Part shown: in pieces, positions 17,127 to 23,555 of the stretch
Layout: every line of letters begins with the position of its first letter
Position numbering within the stretch: position 1 is the stretch's first letter
Source of the DNA: Bacteroidales bacterium
GTDB lineage: Bacteria > Bacteroidota > Bacteroidia > Bacteroidales > UBA932
NCBI GenBank assembly: GCA_023227835.1
Contig: JALOCI010000041.1
Span: 1-24,544, forward strand
Length of the DNA: 24,544 bases
Reading direction: 5' to 3'
Program-made: the position numbers and the translations under genes
The notes under the pieces: generated by a model
Databases searched by the model: none
Told to the model about the DNA's origin: nothing
The model's input: the letters and a program-made list of their open reading frames with translations, nothing else

Positions 17127-17200
17127 GGCCTAGTAGTTCAGTTGAATAGAACGTCAGATTCCGGTTCTGAAGGTCGGGGGTTTGAATCCCTCCTAGGTCA
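17127..17200 (+). tRNA. tRNA-Arg (anticodon CCG)
   Basis: A 74-nt cloverleaf. The acceptor stem GGCCTAG pairs with CTAGGTC (one G-U), the D stem is GTTC/GAAC, and the anticodon stem TCAGA/TCTGA closes a loop TTCCGGT with anticodon CCG (reads CGG). The T stem is GGGGG/CCCTC with loop TTTGAAT, and the discriminator is A. CCA is not encoded. A promoter box lies at 17106-17113. Confidence 0.95.
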
Positions 17201-17454
17201 CTGCAATTTGCTTAAAATTAAGCTCTTTAATCAAGGAGCGGTTATTCAAAATCTATAACTTTTCAGTTGTAAAGAAATGCCAGATTTTCAGAATCTCTTG
17301 TTTGCTGCTACCCCAAACATTTGAATCTCAGAATCATGCATCCATTACGACCAATTAGCCACAGTATGAATAAGAACTTAAATTCTTTTTAAATAAAATT
17401 ACTTGATTTGCCAATCACTTAATAGATGCACAAGAGAGCAGTTTCGTTGCATCA
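17201..17454. other. Intergenic stretch between tRNA-Arg and the carboxyltransferase terminator
   Basis: AT-rich sequence with no ORF longer than about 20 codons that looks coding, no promoter box I trust, and no strong terminator right after tRNA-Arg. A weak stem (GATGCA near 17424, TGCATC near 17449) precedes the strong terminator. I see nothing else in it. Confidence 0.5.
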
Positions 17455-17487
17455 AAAAAGGGAAAATTTTTTAAATTTTCCCTTTTT
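17455..17487. terminator. Bidirectional terminator after the carboxyltransferase gene
   Basis: AAAAAGGGAAAATTT (17455-17469), a TTT loop, and AAATTTTCCCTTTTT (17473-17487) form a perfect 15-bp hairpin with A- and T-runs outside. On the minus strand it ends the carboxyltransferase gene (stop at 17521). On the plus strand it could end tRNA-Arg read-through. Confidence 0.88.
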
Positions 17488-17520
17488 AAGTCTTTTTATC
17501 GATTTCTAAAAAAAATGAGA

Positions 17521-19302
17521 TTACTCAACAAAAGCAATTATCTCACCTTTTTGTACTGTCTCCCCGTGTTTTGCGCAGATGGCAACAATTTTGCCTTCAA
17601 AAGCAGGCTTAATCTCTTCAAGTCCGTAAAAAGCCTGAACAAAGCACATAGGCTTGTTTGCTTCAACCTTCTCACCTATGTTAGGAGCAGACGATTTGTC
17701 GATAATATCGTATTGCCAGATAAGTTGTCCTTTAACTGTTGACTGAACAGGTTTTGCATTAGGGTTAGCAGCAATAATCTTCTCAACGTCAACCTTAGGC
17801 ATTTCAACTACAGGCCTTGTAATTACTATAGGAGCATTTGCCTTTGCCTTGGCAGCCTCAAGCTCAGCAGTGAAACGTTGTTTTGCCACGCCGCTCTTAT
17901 AGTCACGATATTGTCTTTCGTGCATTGCAAATTCGAATAATTCCTCTTCGTCCTCTCCCAGATCCCAATTATTCTCTTTCATCTCTTTTCTGAAACGGTC
18001 AAGTTCATTAGGGAATGCATCCTGTGGATTGCCTTCATAGAACTCCATGCCTTTATCTTTAGCAAGCTGTTTGATTTCAGGGGCAAGTTCACCAGGAAGT
18101 TTACCTGTTTTGCCGAGAATCATGTTCCATGTATCCTTGTCAATGGTTGACCATCTTGGTTCGCCCTTGAGCGTGTGCATCAGGTTCATGAGTGCAGTGT
18201 TCTTCACATACTGGCTGAAAGGAGTTACCAAAGGAGGGTAACCTAGTCTAGGCCAAACATATTCAACCTCCTGGAACAGCATTACAACAAGTTCGTCAAG
18301 TTTCAGCTCTTTCTTGCCCTGATTTCTCAGAGATGAGTTGATTGCACCATGGAACCCTTTAAGGTCTGCCATCATTGAGCCCATCATTCCGCCGGGAAGA
18401 CCACAGCCAACAAGGAGAGATGTGCTTACTTTGTTACTAGGATCCATGAAATATCCGAGATAATCATCCATGAATGACTGGGTTAGACTTCTCGCCTCCA
18501 TATAAGCGTCCATGTTGATGTCCTTAACAAGGAACCCGGCATCTTTAAGCATTGCCTGAATAGTTATCACGTCAGGGTGAACCATTCCCCAGGCAATCGG
18601 CTCCATTGCAACATCAATGTAGTCGGCACCTGCGCGGGCAACCTCAAGCATTGAAGCTACAGAGAACCCGGGACCACTGTGACCGTGATACTCAACGACA
18701 ATATGAGGATATTTGTCCTTTATCGCTTTTGTAAGTCTTCCAAGGAACGCAGGACGGCCAATACCGGCCATATCCTTAAGACAGATTTCATCAGCTCCGA
18801 ATGCCACAACTTTGTCAACAAGGCTCATGTAGTATTCAACAGTGTGAACAGGTGAATATGTGATACTCAGTGCAATCTGAGATATCATTCCACCCTTCTT
18901 TGCATATTTTGCAGAAAGTTCAAGGTTTCTCGGGTCATTCAAACCGCAGAAGGAGCGGGAAATGTTTGTTCCCTGTTTTGCTTTAACTTTATACATGAGT
19001 TCGCGGACATCAGCCGGTACCGGATTCATACGGAGAGCATTAAGGCCTCTTTCAAGCATGTGTGTCTGGATACCCACTTTGTTGAATGGTGCTGTCCATT
19101 CCCTGACTGCCTTGTTTGGATTCTCCCCAAAAAGAAGGTTTACCTGTTCAAAAGCACCACCGTTTGTTTCAACGCGGTCGAAGCAACCCATGTCAATAAT
19201 GACAGGGGCAATCTGTTTTAACTGATGAACCATAGGGACATATTTCCCTGATGATTGCCACATGTCTCTGTATAACAGAGAGAATTTAATTTCGCGAGCC
19301 AT
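17521..19302 (-). CDS. Oxaloacetate decarboxylase alpha / pyruvate carboxylase subunit B-like carboxyltransferase, lacking the biotin lysine
   Basis: A 593-residue protein with the carboxyltransferase TIM barrel of pyruvate carboxylases and OadA-type decarboxylases, then the conserved PYC_OADA region, then a biotinyl/lipoyl-like domain. Barrel features are RDMWQS (12-17, usually RDAHQS), Lys176-Asp177 in CLKDMAG (the lysine carbamylated in the family), and His206/His208 in YHGHSGPG for the metal. The C-terminal ~70 residues keep the biotinyl-domain pattern (IGEKVEANKPM...EIKPAFEGKIVAI...GETVQKGEIIAFVE). However, the hairpin that should read AMKM is AFYGL, placing Tyr559 where the biotin lysine belongs. 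The protein therefore probably cannot carry biotin itself and may use a separate carrier or do something else. It is monocistronic, with a promoter box at 19347-19340. Confidence 0.87.
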   Translation of the reverse strand: MAREIKFSLLYRDMWQSSGKYVPMVHQLKQIAPVIIDMGCFDRVETNGGAFEQVNLLFGENPNKAVREWTAPFNKVGIQTHMLERGLNALRMNPVPADVRELMYKVKAKQGTNISRSFCGLNDPRNLELSAKYAKKGGMISQIALSITYSPVHTVEYYMSLVDKVVAFGADEICLKDMAGIGRPAFLGRLTKAIKDKYPHIVVEYHGHSGPGFSVASMLEVARAGADYIDVAMEPIAWGMVHPDVITIQAMLKDAGFLVKDINMDAYMEARSLTQSFMDDYLGYFMDPSNKVSTSLLVGCGLPGGMMGSMMADLKGFHGAINSSLRNQGKKELKLDELVVMLFQEVEYVWPRLGYPPLVTPFSQYVKNTALMNLMHTLKGEPRWSTIDKDTWNMILGKTGKLPGELAPEIKQLAKDKGMEFYEGNPQDAFPNELDRFRKEMKENNWDLGEDEEELFEFAMHERQYRDYKSGVAKQRFTAELEAAKAKANAPIVITRPVVEMPKVDVEKIIAANPNAKPVQSTVKGQLIWQYDIIDKSSAPNIGEKVEANKPMCFVQAFYGLEEIKPAFEGKIVAICAKHGETVQKGEIIAFVE

Positions 19303-19339
19303 ATATCATTAATTTAATCTTATAAACAACTTTGGATCG

Positions 19340-19347
19340 CAAAAGTA
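19340..19347 (-). promoter_or_regulatory. Promoter -7 box of the carboxyltransferase gene
   Basis: On the minus strand TACTTTTG matches TAnnTTTG, 37 bp upstream of the ATG at 19302. No clear -33 TTTG is seen. Confidence 0.55.
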
Positions 19348-19450
19348 AGAAATATTTAGAGAATATAGGTATCGAATTGAAACATTTTGCTTAAGAATCG
19401 AAATCTTAACTTTTTTTAAGGTTAATTGTATTTTTATTCAAAAAAATGAC

Positions 19451-19458
19451 TACTTTTG
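19451..19458 (+). promoter_or_regulatory. Promoter -7 box of tRNA-His
   Basis: TACTTTTG matches TAnnTTTG and lies 24 bp before the tRNA. A TTG at 19426-19428 is a possible -33 element with a 22-bp spacer. Confidence 0.6.
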
Positions 19459-19481
19459 CAGCCCGAATTGTTCGGAATTAC

Positions 19482-19556
19482 GGTGGTTGTAGCTCAGTTG
19501 GTTAGAGCACTAGTTTGTGGCACTAGGGGTCGTGGGTTCGAATCCCATCTTCCACC
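19482..19556 (+). tRNA. tRNA-His (anticodon GTG)
   Basis: The cloverleaf has D stem GCTC/GAGC and anticodon stem CTAGT/ACTAG closing a loop TTGTGGC with anticodon GTG. The T arm is GTGGG/CCCAT with loop TTCGAAT. The histidine-specific extra G(-1) at 19482 faces C73 at 19556. CCA is not encoded. The acceptor stem (GTGGTTG with CTTCCAC) leaves two adjacent U-U pairs at 5-68 and 6-67. A Rho-independent terminator follows after 11 bp. Confidence 0.95.
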
Positions 19557-19567
19557 CAAAGAAAAAG

Positions 19568-19594
19568 CCGGCGCAGAAAAGCGCCGGTTTTTTT
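19568..19594 (+). terminator. Rho-independent terminator of tRNA-His
   Basis: CCGGCGC (19568-19574), loop AGAAAA, GCGCCGG (19581-19587), then seven T residues. A perfect 7-bp GC stem directly after the tRNA. Its T-run also forms the outer edge of the first REP-like palindrome. Confidence 0.93.
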
Positions 19595-19598
19595 ATTG

Positions 19599-19714
19599 CC
19601 CCGCTGCCAAGCTTGCTTGAGCAGCGAAGGGCAATAAAAAACACCCGACAAGCGGAATCCCCAACGCCTGTCGGAAGGCTTTTTCTTTGAAGGGCCACCA
19701 CCCGGGGATCGCCG
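19599..19714. repeat. 116-bp direct repeat, copy 1 (REP-like)
   Basis: It matches 19823-19938 with two differences in 116 positions. It holds two potential hairpins. One is CGCTGC (19602-19607) with GCAGCG (19621-19626), extended outside by TTTATTGCCC (19592-19601) and GGGCAATAAA (19629-19638) with an AA bulge. The second is CCGACA with TGTCGG further right. No coding sense in any frame; it is non-coding repeat DNA between tRNA-His and the RAYT gene. Confidence 0.9.
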
Positions 19715-19750
19715 AGCGAATGCGAGGCAATCCCGTTCAAGATAAGTGAA

Positions 19751-19777
19751 GGTTGCCTGGCGCTAGCGAGGCAATCC
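19751..19777. repeat. 27-bp palindromic repeat, copy A
   Basis: The unit has GGTTGCCT at the left and AGGCAATCC at the right around the core CGCTAGCG, so it can fold into a hairpin. It is identical to 19797-19823, 46 bp further on. The right half also resembles GCGAGGCAATCC at 19722-19733, after copy 1 of the long repeat. Confidence 0.85.
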
Positions 19778-19796
19778 AATCAGCGATTCATCCGGT

Positions 19797-19823
19797 GGTT
19801 GCCTGGCGCTAGCGAGGCAATCC
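19797..19823. repeat. 27-bp palindromic repeat, copy B
   Basis: Identical to copy A at 19751-19777. Its last base overlaps the first base of copy 2 of the 116-bp repeat, so the two repeat types abut directly here. Confidence 0.85.
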
Positions 19824-19938
19824 CCCGCTGCCAAGCTTGCTTGAGCAGCGAAGGGCAATAAAAAACACCCGACAAGCGGAATCCCCAACGCCTGTCGGAA
19901 GGCTTTTTCTTTGAAGGACCACCGCCCGGGGATCGCCG
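19823..19938. repeat. 116-bp direct repeat, copy 2 (REP-like)
   Basis: Second copy of the repeat at 19599-19714, offset by 224 bp, same orientation, differing at two positions near its right end. It lacks the outer TTTATT half-stem of copy 1 because it follows a 27-bp palindrome instead. It ends next to the inverted copy of the RAYT 3' end. Confidence 0.9.
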
Positions 19939-19943
19939 GGAGG

Positions 19944-20072
19944 CACTTTGGCGCAGTTTGAGGTAAATGCCAGATATTGAATGTGATAAAAATAGATAAC
20001 TTTTGAGTTTTAAAAGAAGTCAAAATATAAACAACAAACATTTAGGTACTTACCTCAAACTGCGCCAAAGTG
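19944..20072. repeat. 23-bp perfect inverted repeat enclosing 83 bp at the RAYT 3' end
   Basis: The left arm 19944-19966 and right arm 20050-20072 are exact reverse complements. The right arm is the last seven codons (roughly TLWRSLR) plus the stop of the RAYT gene. The left arm is therefore a second copy of that gene end on the opposite strand. A 12-bp palindrome AGGTACTTACCT (20044-20055) overlaps the stop. The 83-bp centre is AT-rich with no recognisable gene. Confidence 0.9.
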
Positions 20073-20853
20073 TCCTTCTCACTAACTCATAACTTTCATG
20101 TGTAACCGATGCGATTTGTCTGTAAGAAGCTCCTGATTCTTTTCTCAAAGAGATAATCAGCTCTTCCATCTCACCTTCGCTGATCTGAAATACATTCCGT
20201 CCTTTCAGTAAAGTGTTTAGACATTTGATTACAAATCCGTCAGTTACACGGGTCCAGATATCATGTCTTTTATCTCTTATGTCTTCAAGATCAGATTTGT
20301 AATACATGATTGCTTTATCTAATGATTTTCTGTTAGGATAAATCTTTGTTAAGAAATCAGTGTCAATTTTAATATACTTTCTTAAAGGATTCTTGTTGTT
20401 TAAATGAAAGTGGTAGGAGCTCCATAAATATTCAGACGGGTACTTACACATACCTGACTTAATAGGGTTATTTAAAATATATAGGATACTATTCTCTATC
20501 CATTTGTCAGAATGTTTGCATGCACTGCTAAAGGGTGTCTTGAACAATTTGTCTGATAGACCATTCTTCCTGTTATACCATTGAACATAACCCTTTAACA
20601 GGTCACTTACAAAGTTCGTCAGGTTGTTTGTTACTAATTGTAGATGCACATGGTTATCCATTAATACAAATGCAAGTATCTTTGTATCATACTTATGCGC
20701 CACATTATTGCATCTAATTAGAAATTCAATACGATCCTTGTCATCGTAGAAAACATTATACCTGCAGTTCCCTCTCAAATAAACATGAATATTTCCCGAC
20801 TGAATGCGAGCTTTTCTCCCGAATACTTTTTTCTTCCCTTCCATCTCTTTCAC
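20050..20853 (-). CDS. REP-associated tyrosine transposase (RAYT, Y1/IS200-like HUH nuclease)
   Basis: A 267-residue single-strand DNA transposase of the Y1 (IS200-like) superfamily, REP-associated branch. Early residues FGRKARIQSGNIHVYLRGNCRYNVF match the usual RAYT opening. The HUH motif is His68-Val-His70 in LMDNHVHLQLV. The catalytic tyrosine should be in YVQWYNRKNG, Tyr89 or Tyr93. DKLFKTPF replaces the common GHLFQGRF. The C-terminal extension has a helix-turn-helix-like stretch (SGASYRQIASVTHESYELVRRTLW). Met1 at 20853 or Met4 could be the start. REP-like repeats lie on both sides (19592-19938 and 20973-21000), as expected for a RAYT with its target palindromes. RAYTs are usually single-copy and act on nearby REPs, not as classic IS elements. 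Confidence 0.88.
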   Translation of the reverse strand: MKEMEGKKKVFGRKARIQSGNIHVYLRGNCRYNVFYDDKDRIEFLIRCNNVAHKYDTKILAFVLMDNHVHLQLVTNNLTNFVSDLLKGYVQWYNRKNGLSDKLFKTPFSSACKHSDKWIENSILYILNNPIKSGMCKYPSEYLWSSYHFHLNNKNPLRKYIKIDTDFLTKIYPNRKSLDKAIMYYKSDLEDIRDKRHDIWTRVTDGFVIKCLNTLLKGRNVFQISEGEMEELIISLRKESGASYRQIASVTHESYELVRRTLWRSLR

Positions 20854-20972
20854 TAATTGTACATAAAGTTAAATCAATTTTTATTGATTAACAAAGCCGA
20901 GTATAAGCCTAAGACAATAAAAATTACCATTTAAGCTAAATCGCTGTTATCTTACGACAGCAAGACAACCCA
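20854..20972. other. Upstream region of the RAYT gene
   Basis: About 120 bp of AT-rich sequence before the RAYT start (minus strand). It holds a weak GCTGT/ACAGC stem near 20943-20961 but no clear TAnnTTTG box, so I cannot place a promoter. Confidence 0.4.
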
Positions 20973-21000
20973 CCCCGCCAAGCTTGCTTGAGCAGCGAAG
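20973..21000. repeat. Partial third copy of the REP-like repeat, on the other side of the RAYT gene
   Basis: A 24-bp stretch at 20977-21000 is identical to 19606-19629 and 19830-19853 in the same orientation, preceded by CCCC as in the full copies but with CTG missing. The RAYT gene is thus bracketed by direct repeats about 1.1 kb apart. Confidence 0.85.
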
Positions 21001-21031
21001 ATTGCCATTAGATTCCATCTAAACCTTCCAA

Positions 21032-21385
21032 CTACCAATTACGGAAGACATCAATTTCCTCAGGACTTAAAACTGCCCCCGGATTTTTTTTAATAAATCC
21101 TTTAGGAGGCATACTCCCCTTCGATACCTCCTGATAGCACTTTTGAGCAATTTTTACCTGCTTATCTGCCGGGTAACCTTGCCATTTGTCAAAGTTTACC
21201 TTCATTTTGGCCATTCCGCTACCTTTGTCTGAGTGACAGGCAACACAGCTGCGGGTTATAATCTGACTTACATCTTTTGAAATAGCCTTACCCTGTTCCT
21301 TCTCCTTTTGTTGGGCGGAAACCAGAATAAAGCCGCAGCAAAAACAAATGATGACAGTAACCCCGCTTAATAGAATACTTTTCAT
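21032..21385 (-). CDS. Small secreted c-type cytochrome / heme-binding protein
   Basis: A 117-residue protein. Residues 1 to about 24 form a signal peptide (hydrophobic to LVSA, cleavage before QQKEK), so it is exported. CVACH (47-51) is a single c-type heme attachment motif. Met92 in GSMPPKGF is the likely distal ligand, as in small class I-like cytochromes. The C-terminus LSPEEIDVFRNW resembles the last helix of cytochrome c domains. It probably carries electrons in the periplasm; the partner is unknown. It lies 57 bp after the stop of the beta-barrel gene on the same strand and may be co-transcribed. An alternative label is haem-binding-domain protein. Confidence 0.82.
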   Translation of the reverse strand: MKSILLSGVTVIICFCCGFILVSAQQKEKEQGKAISKDVSQIITRSCVACHSDKGSGMAKMKVNFDKWQGYPADKQVKIAQKCYQEVSKGSMPPKGFIKKNPGAVLSPEEIDVFRNW

Positions 21386-21442
21386 ACAAACAGAATTTAA
21401 AGTGAAGTTTTATATAAAGCTAATAAATAATTAGCATATAGA

Positions 21443-22216
21443 CTACATCTTATGCTTACTCCTGCCGAAAGTAAACCCGAAACCAAAACTTACGTTAATG
21501 TTTCTCCCCTCGGATGATGTTTTATATGAAACCCGGCTGGTCTCTGTACCATTTACTGTCTGGTATAACTCGGCATAAGAATTTTTAACAGGTTGTTTGT
21601 AATTTGTATTTATTGTAAGGAAACATCGTTTTGATACAAAGTAATCGGCAGAAACGCCTAGACTGATATATGGTATAGATGCATTTTGCTTATATATTGT
21701 AACTGTTTTTATATCGTTGTTGATACTGGTGGTGCTTGCCTCTCTGTCAAACAAATGGCACAGGTAACCTATCCCAACAGCCGGATGAATATTCCACCTC
21801 CGATTTTCTATCCTGTATACCAACCCTGCTTCTATAGCTGGATGCATAACAGAAACAGGCCAGAACAATTTCTCAAAGAACAGTTCTTCAATAAAATCAC
21901 CTAACGGAGATTGAACCGAATATTCAGACTTCTTTTCATCGAAATGATTTATTTGAACAGAGGCATTCCACCCCCATCTTTCTGAAAACAGGCGGGTTAT
22001 TTTGAAATTTATCATCGGAGCACTCCCCGGTCTGGAGTAGAAAAGTTTTGAATCAGGATTTGAGCTTGAATTTGGTATGTTAATGTTTGATCCTATGCTG
22101 CAATCCAGTTTCCAGTATTTATCGCAAGATTTAAAGGTTCTTGGAGAAAATTCATTTTGAGCAAAAGCAAAAAAGTAAGAAAATGTCAACAAAATTAGGA
22201 AAGTAAATTTTTTCAT
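21443..22216 (-). CDS. Putative beta-barrel outer-membrane protein, uncharacterised
   Basis: A 257-residue protein not assigned to a named family. The signal peptide is clear (MKKFTFLILLTFSYFFAFA, then QNEFS). The mature part alternates polar and hydrophobic residues in short segments (WGWNASVQINHF, RWNIHPAVGIGYLCHLF, PYISLGVSADYFV, CFLTINTNYK, NINVSFGFGFTFG), as in small outer-membrane beta-barrels. The last strand ends FGFTFG followed by a basic tail. It is oriented with the cytochrome gene downstream, and is separated from the upstream SGNH gene by a terminator. A TACCTTCG box at 22254-22247 is a possible promoter. Confidence 0.7.
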   Translation of the reverse strand: MKKFTFLILLTFSYFFAFAQNEFSPRTFKSCDKYWKLDCSIGSNINIPNSSSNPDSKLFYSRPGSAPMINFKITRLFSERWGWNASVQINHFDEKKSEYSVQSPLGDFIEELFFEKLFWPVSVMHPAIEAGLVYRIENRRWNIHPAVGIGYLCHLFDREASTTSINNDIKTVTIYKQNASIPYISLGVSADYFVSKRCFLTINTNYKQPVKNSYAELYQTVNGTETSRVSYKTSSEGRNINVSFGFGFTFGRSKHKM

Positions 22217-22246
22217 TATTGGGATACATTATGATTTAAAAGTCCG

Positions 22247-22254
22247 CGAAGGTA
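22247..22254 (-). promoter_or_regulatory. Candidate promoter of the beta-barrel gene
   Basis: On the minus strand TACCTTCG differs from TAnnTTTG at one position and lies 31 bp before the ATG at 22216, just downstream of a terminator for the previous gene. Confidence 0.35.
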
Positions 22255-22284
22255 ATGCCATTAGAACTAAATTAAGTAATATCT

Positions 22285-22314
22285 AAAAAAAAAGTTGGTC
22301 AAAATGACCAACTT
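22285..22314 (-). terminator. Rho-independent terminator after the SGNH hydrolase gene
   Basis: On the minus strand the stem AAGTTGGTCA (22314-22305 side) and TGACCAACTT (22301-22292 side) closes a 3-nt loop and is followed by a run of nine T residues. It is 27 bp after the hydrolase stop at 22341. Confidence 0.9.
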
Positions 22315-22340
22315 CTCGCTTAAAACCGGATTAATTTAAT

Positions 22341-23003
22341 TTATTTAACATACTTCTTTATCGCATCTCTCCATATCAGATAAGCCTCTCCGGAAAGGTG
22401 TAGCCCGTCTTTGGTGTATTTCGGGTCAAGCTCGTCACTATCCTTGCATTTGAAAAGAGGATAAAGATTTATGAATGTTATACCCTTTTCATTGCACATC
22501 TTCTCAATCATTGAATTGTAAAGTTTGATCTCCTCACCCCTTGTCCTGTGTTTAGGATAATTGGTAAAGGTGCTGTTGACAGGAAGCCCGCTCTGTATAT
22601 AAAGCTTTGTTGTAGGGCACTCTTTTGTGAGTTTGTCCACAATCTTCACAAGCCCCCTGTATGTAGAATCAACGGTATAATCTCTTGATAGATTGTTTAC
22701 CCCTATCATCAAAAAAATCTTTTTAGGTTGCCCCTTGATTATCGGGTCAAGCCTGTCGTAGACACCTTGCACTATGTCCCCGCTTATGCCGCGGTTCTTG
22801 ATATGACTGTCATTGAACAGCTCAGCCCATTCGCAGTAATGTATTATGCTGTTGCCAAGAAAGACAATGTCAGATTTCTCGATAGGAAGCACCTCAAAAA
22901 GTGATGCCCGGTGGTAGTACAGAGGAGTGTATTTTGCCTCCTGTCCCCACATCATGCAAGCCATGCCAATTATCATGGTTGCGGTCAGTAATATTTTTTT
23001 CAT
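22341..23003 (-). CDS. SGNH/GDSL-family hydrolase, secreted
   Basis: A 220-residue esterase-type hydrolase. An N-terminal signal peptide (MKKILLTATMIIGMACMMWG) points to export. The four SGNH blocks are visible: FLGNSI with nucleophile Ser52 (GNS, not GDS), the Gly75 region NRGISGD, Asn103 in IGVNN, and Asp199-x-x-His202 in DGLHLSGEAY. This form is common in Bacteroidota deacetylases acting on sugars or peptidoglycan, but no specific substrate can be claimed. It starts 27 bp after the stop of the second chromate transporter gene, so it probably belongs to the same transcript, and it ends at a strong terminator. Confidence 0.88.
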   Translation of the reverse strand: MKKILLTATMIIGMACMMWGQEAKYTPLYYHRASLFEVLPIEKSDIVFLGNSIIHYCEWAELFNDSHIKNRGISGDIVQGVYDRLDPIIKGQPKKIFLMIGVNNLSRDYTVDSTYRGLVKIVDKLTKECPTTKLYIQSGLPVNSTFTNYPKHRTRGEEIKLYNSMIEKMCNEKGITFINLYPLFKCKDSDELDPKYTKDGLHLSGEAYLIWRDAIKKYVK

Positions 23004-23030
23004 TATATGTTGAAGTTAAATTTTTATATA

Positions 23031-23555
23031 TCAGTATATCAGGTATCCGGCAACTCCGGCAAGTATTATAACATATATTGGATTTACTTTGCCCCACTGC
23101 GTTATAGCAAAAGCCACACCAAAGATTGCCCAGCTTGTCCAGTCGATGAAATTTTCTTTAGTGACAAGCAGAGTTGCGGCAGCGCCTATCAATCCAAGAA
23201 CAACAGGCTTAATTCCGGACAAAGCAGCATCAAACCATTTATTCTTTTTGAACTGGGAATAAAGGTAAGCTATCAGAAAAATTATAATAAATGATGGCAG
23301 CGAAACCGCAAAGGTTGCTATTGCAGAGCCAAGGGCATTTCCTGTTACTGAATATCCTACATACGTGGCGCTATTGATGCCGATAGGGCCGGGGGTCATC
23401 TGAGATATCGCAATCATGTCTGTAAAACTGGAAGCATCCACCCACTGATGTTTGACCACAACTTCATTCTGTATAAGGGAAATCATTGCATACCCTCCGC
23501 CAAAGGTGAAAAGACCAATCTTGAAGAATGTTATGAAGAGCTGAATGTAGATCAT
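23031..23555 (-). CDS. Chromate transporter-family protein, half-size (second of pair)
   Basis: A 174-residue membrane protein of the CHR family, short-chain form. Near the N-terminus it carries FTFGGGYAMISLIQNEVV, the family signature, then SQMTPGPIGINSATYVGY, and several hydrophobic spans to a C-terminus ending VAGYLIY. Its start overlaps the stop of the first half by 4 bp (23552-23555). Paired half-size CHR proteins are thought to work as a heterodimer in opposite membrane orientations. Members are called chromate exporters, but the natural substrate in gut-type anaerobes is unproven. Confidence 0.87.
   Translation of the reverse strand: MIYIQLFITFFKIGLFTFGGGYAMISLIQNEVVVKHQWVDASSFTDMIAISQMTPGPIGINSATYVGYSVTGNALGSAIATFAVSLPSFIIIFLIAYLYSQFKKNKWFDAALSGIKPVVLGLIGAAATLLVTKENFIDWTSWAIFGVAFAITQWGKVNPIYVIILAGVAGYLIY

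Noticed and set aside
19599..19938. Possible CRISPR array
   Set aside because: There are only two long units and two 27-bp palindromes, spacers are not of uniform size, and no cas gene is present. A REP/RAYT explanation fits better.
19510..20041. Two minus-strand ORFs of about 90 codons across tRNA-His and the repeats
   Set aside because: They translate tRNA, terminator and palindromic repeat DNA, including a WKMGFEPTTPSATN-type peptide that commonly appears as a false protein antisense to tRNA genes.
21419..21435. GCTAAT/ATTAGC hairpin after the beta-barrel gene as a terminator
   Set aside because: The stem is only 6 bp, AT-rich, and followed by a broken T-run, so read-through into the cytochrome gene is as likely.
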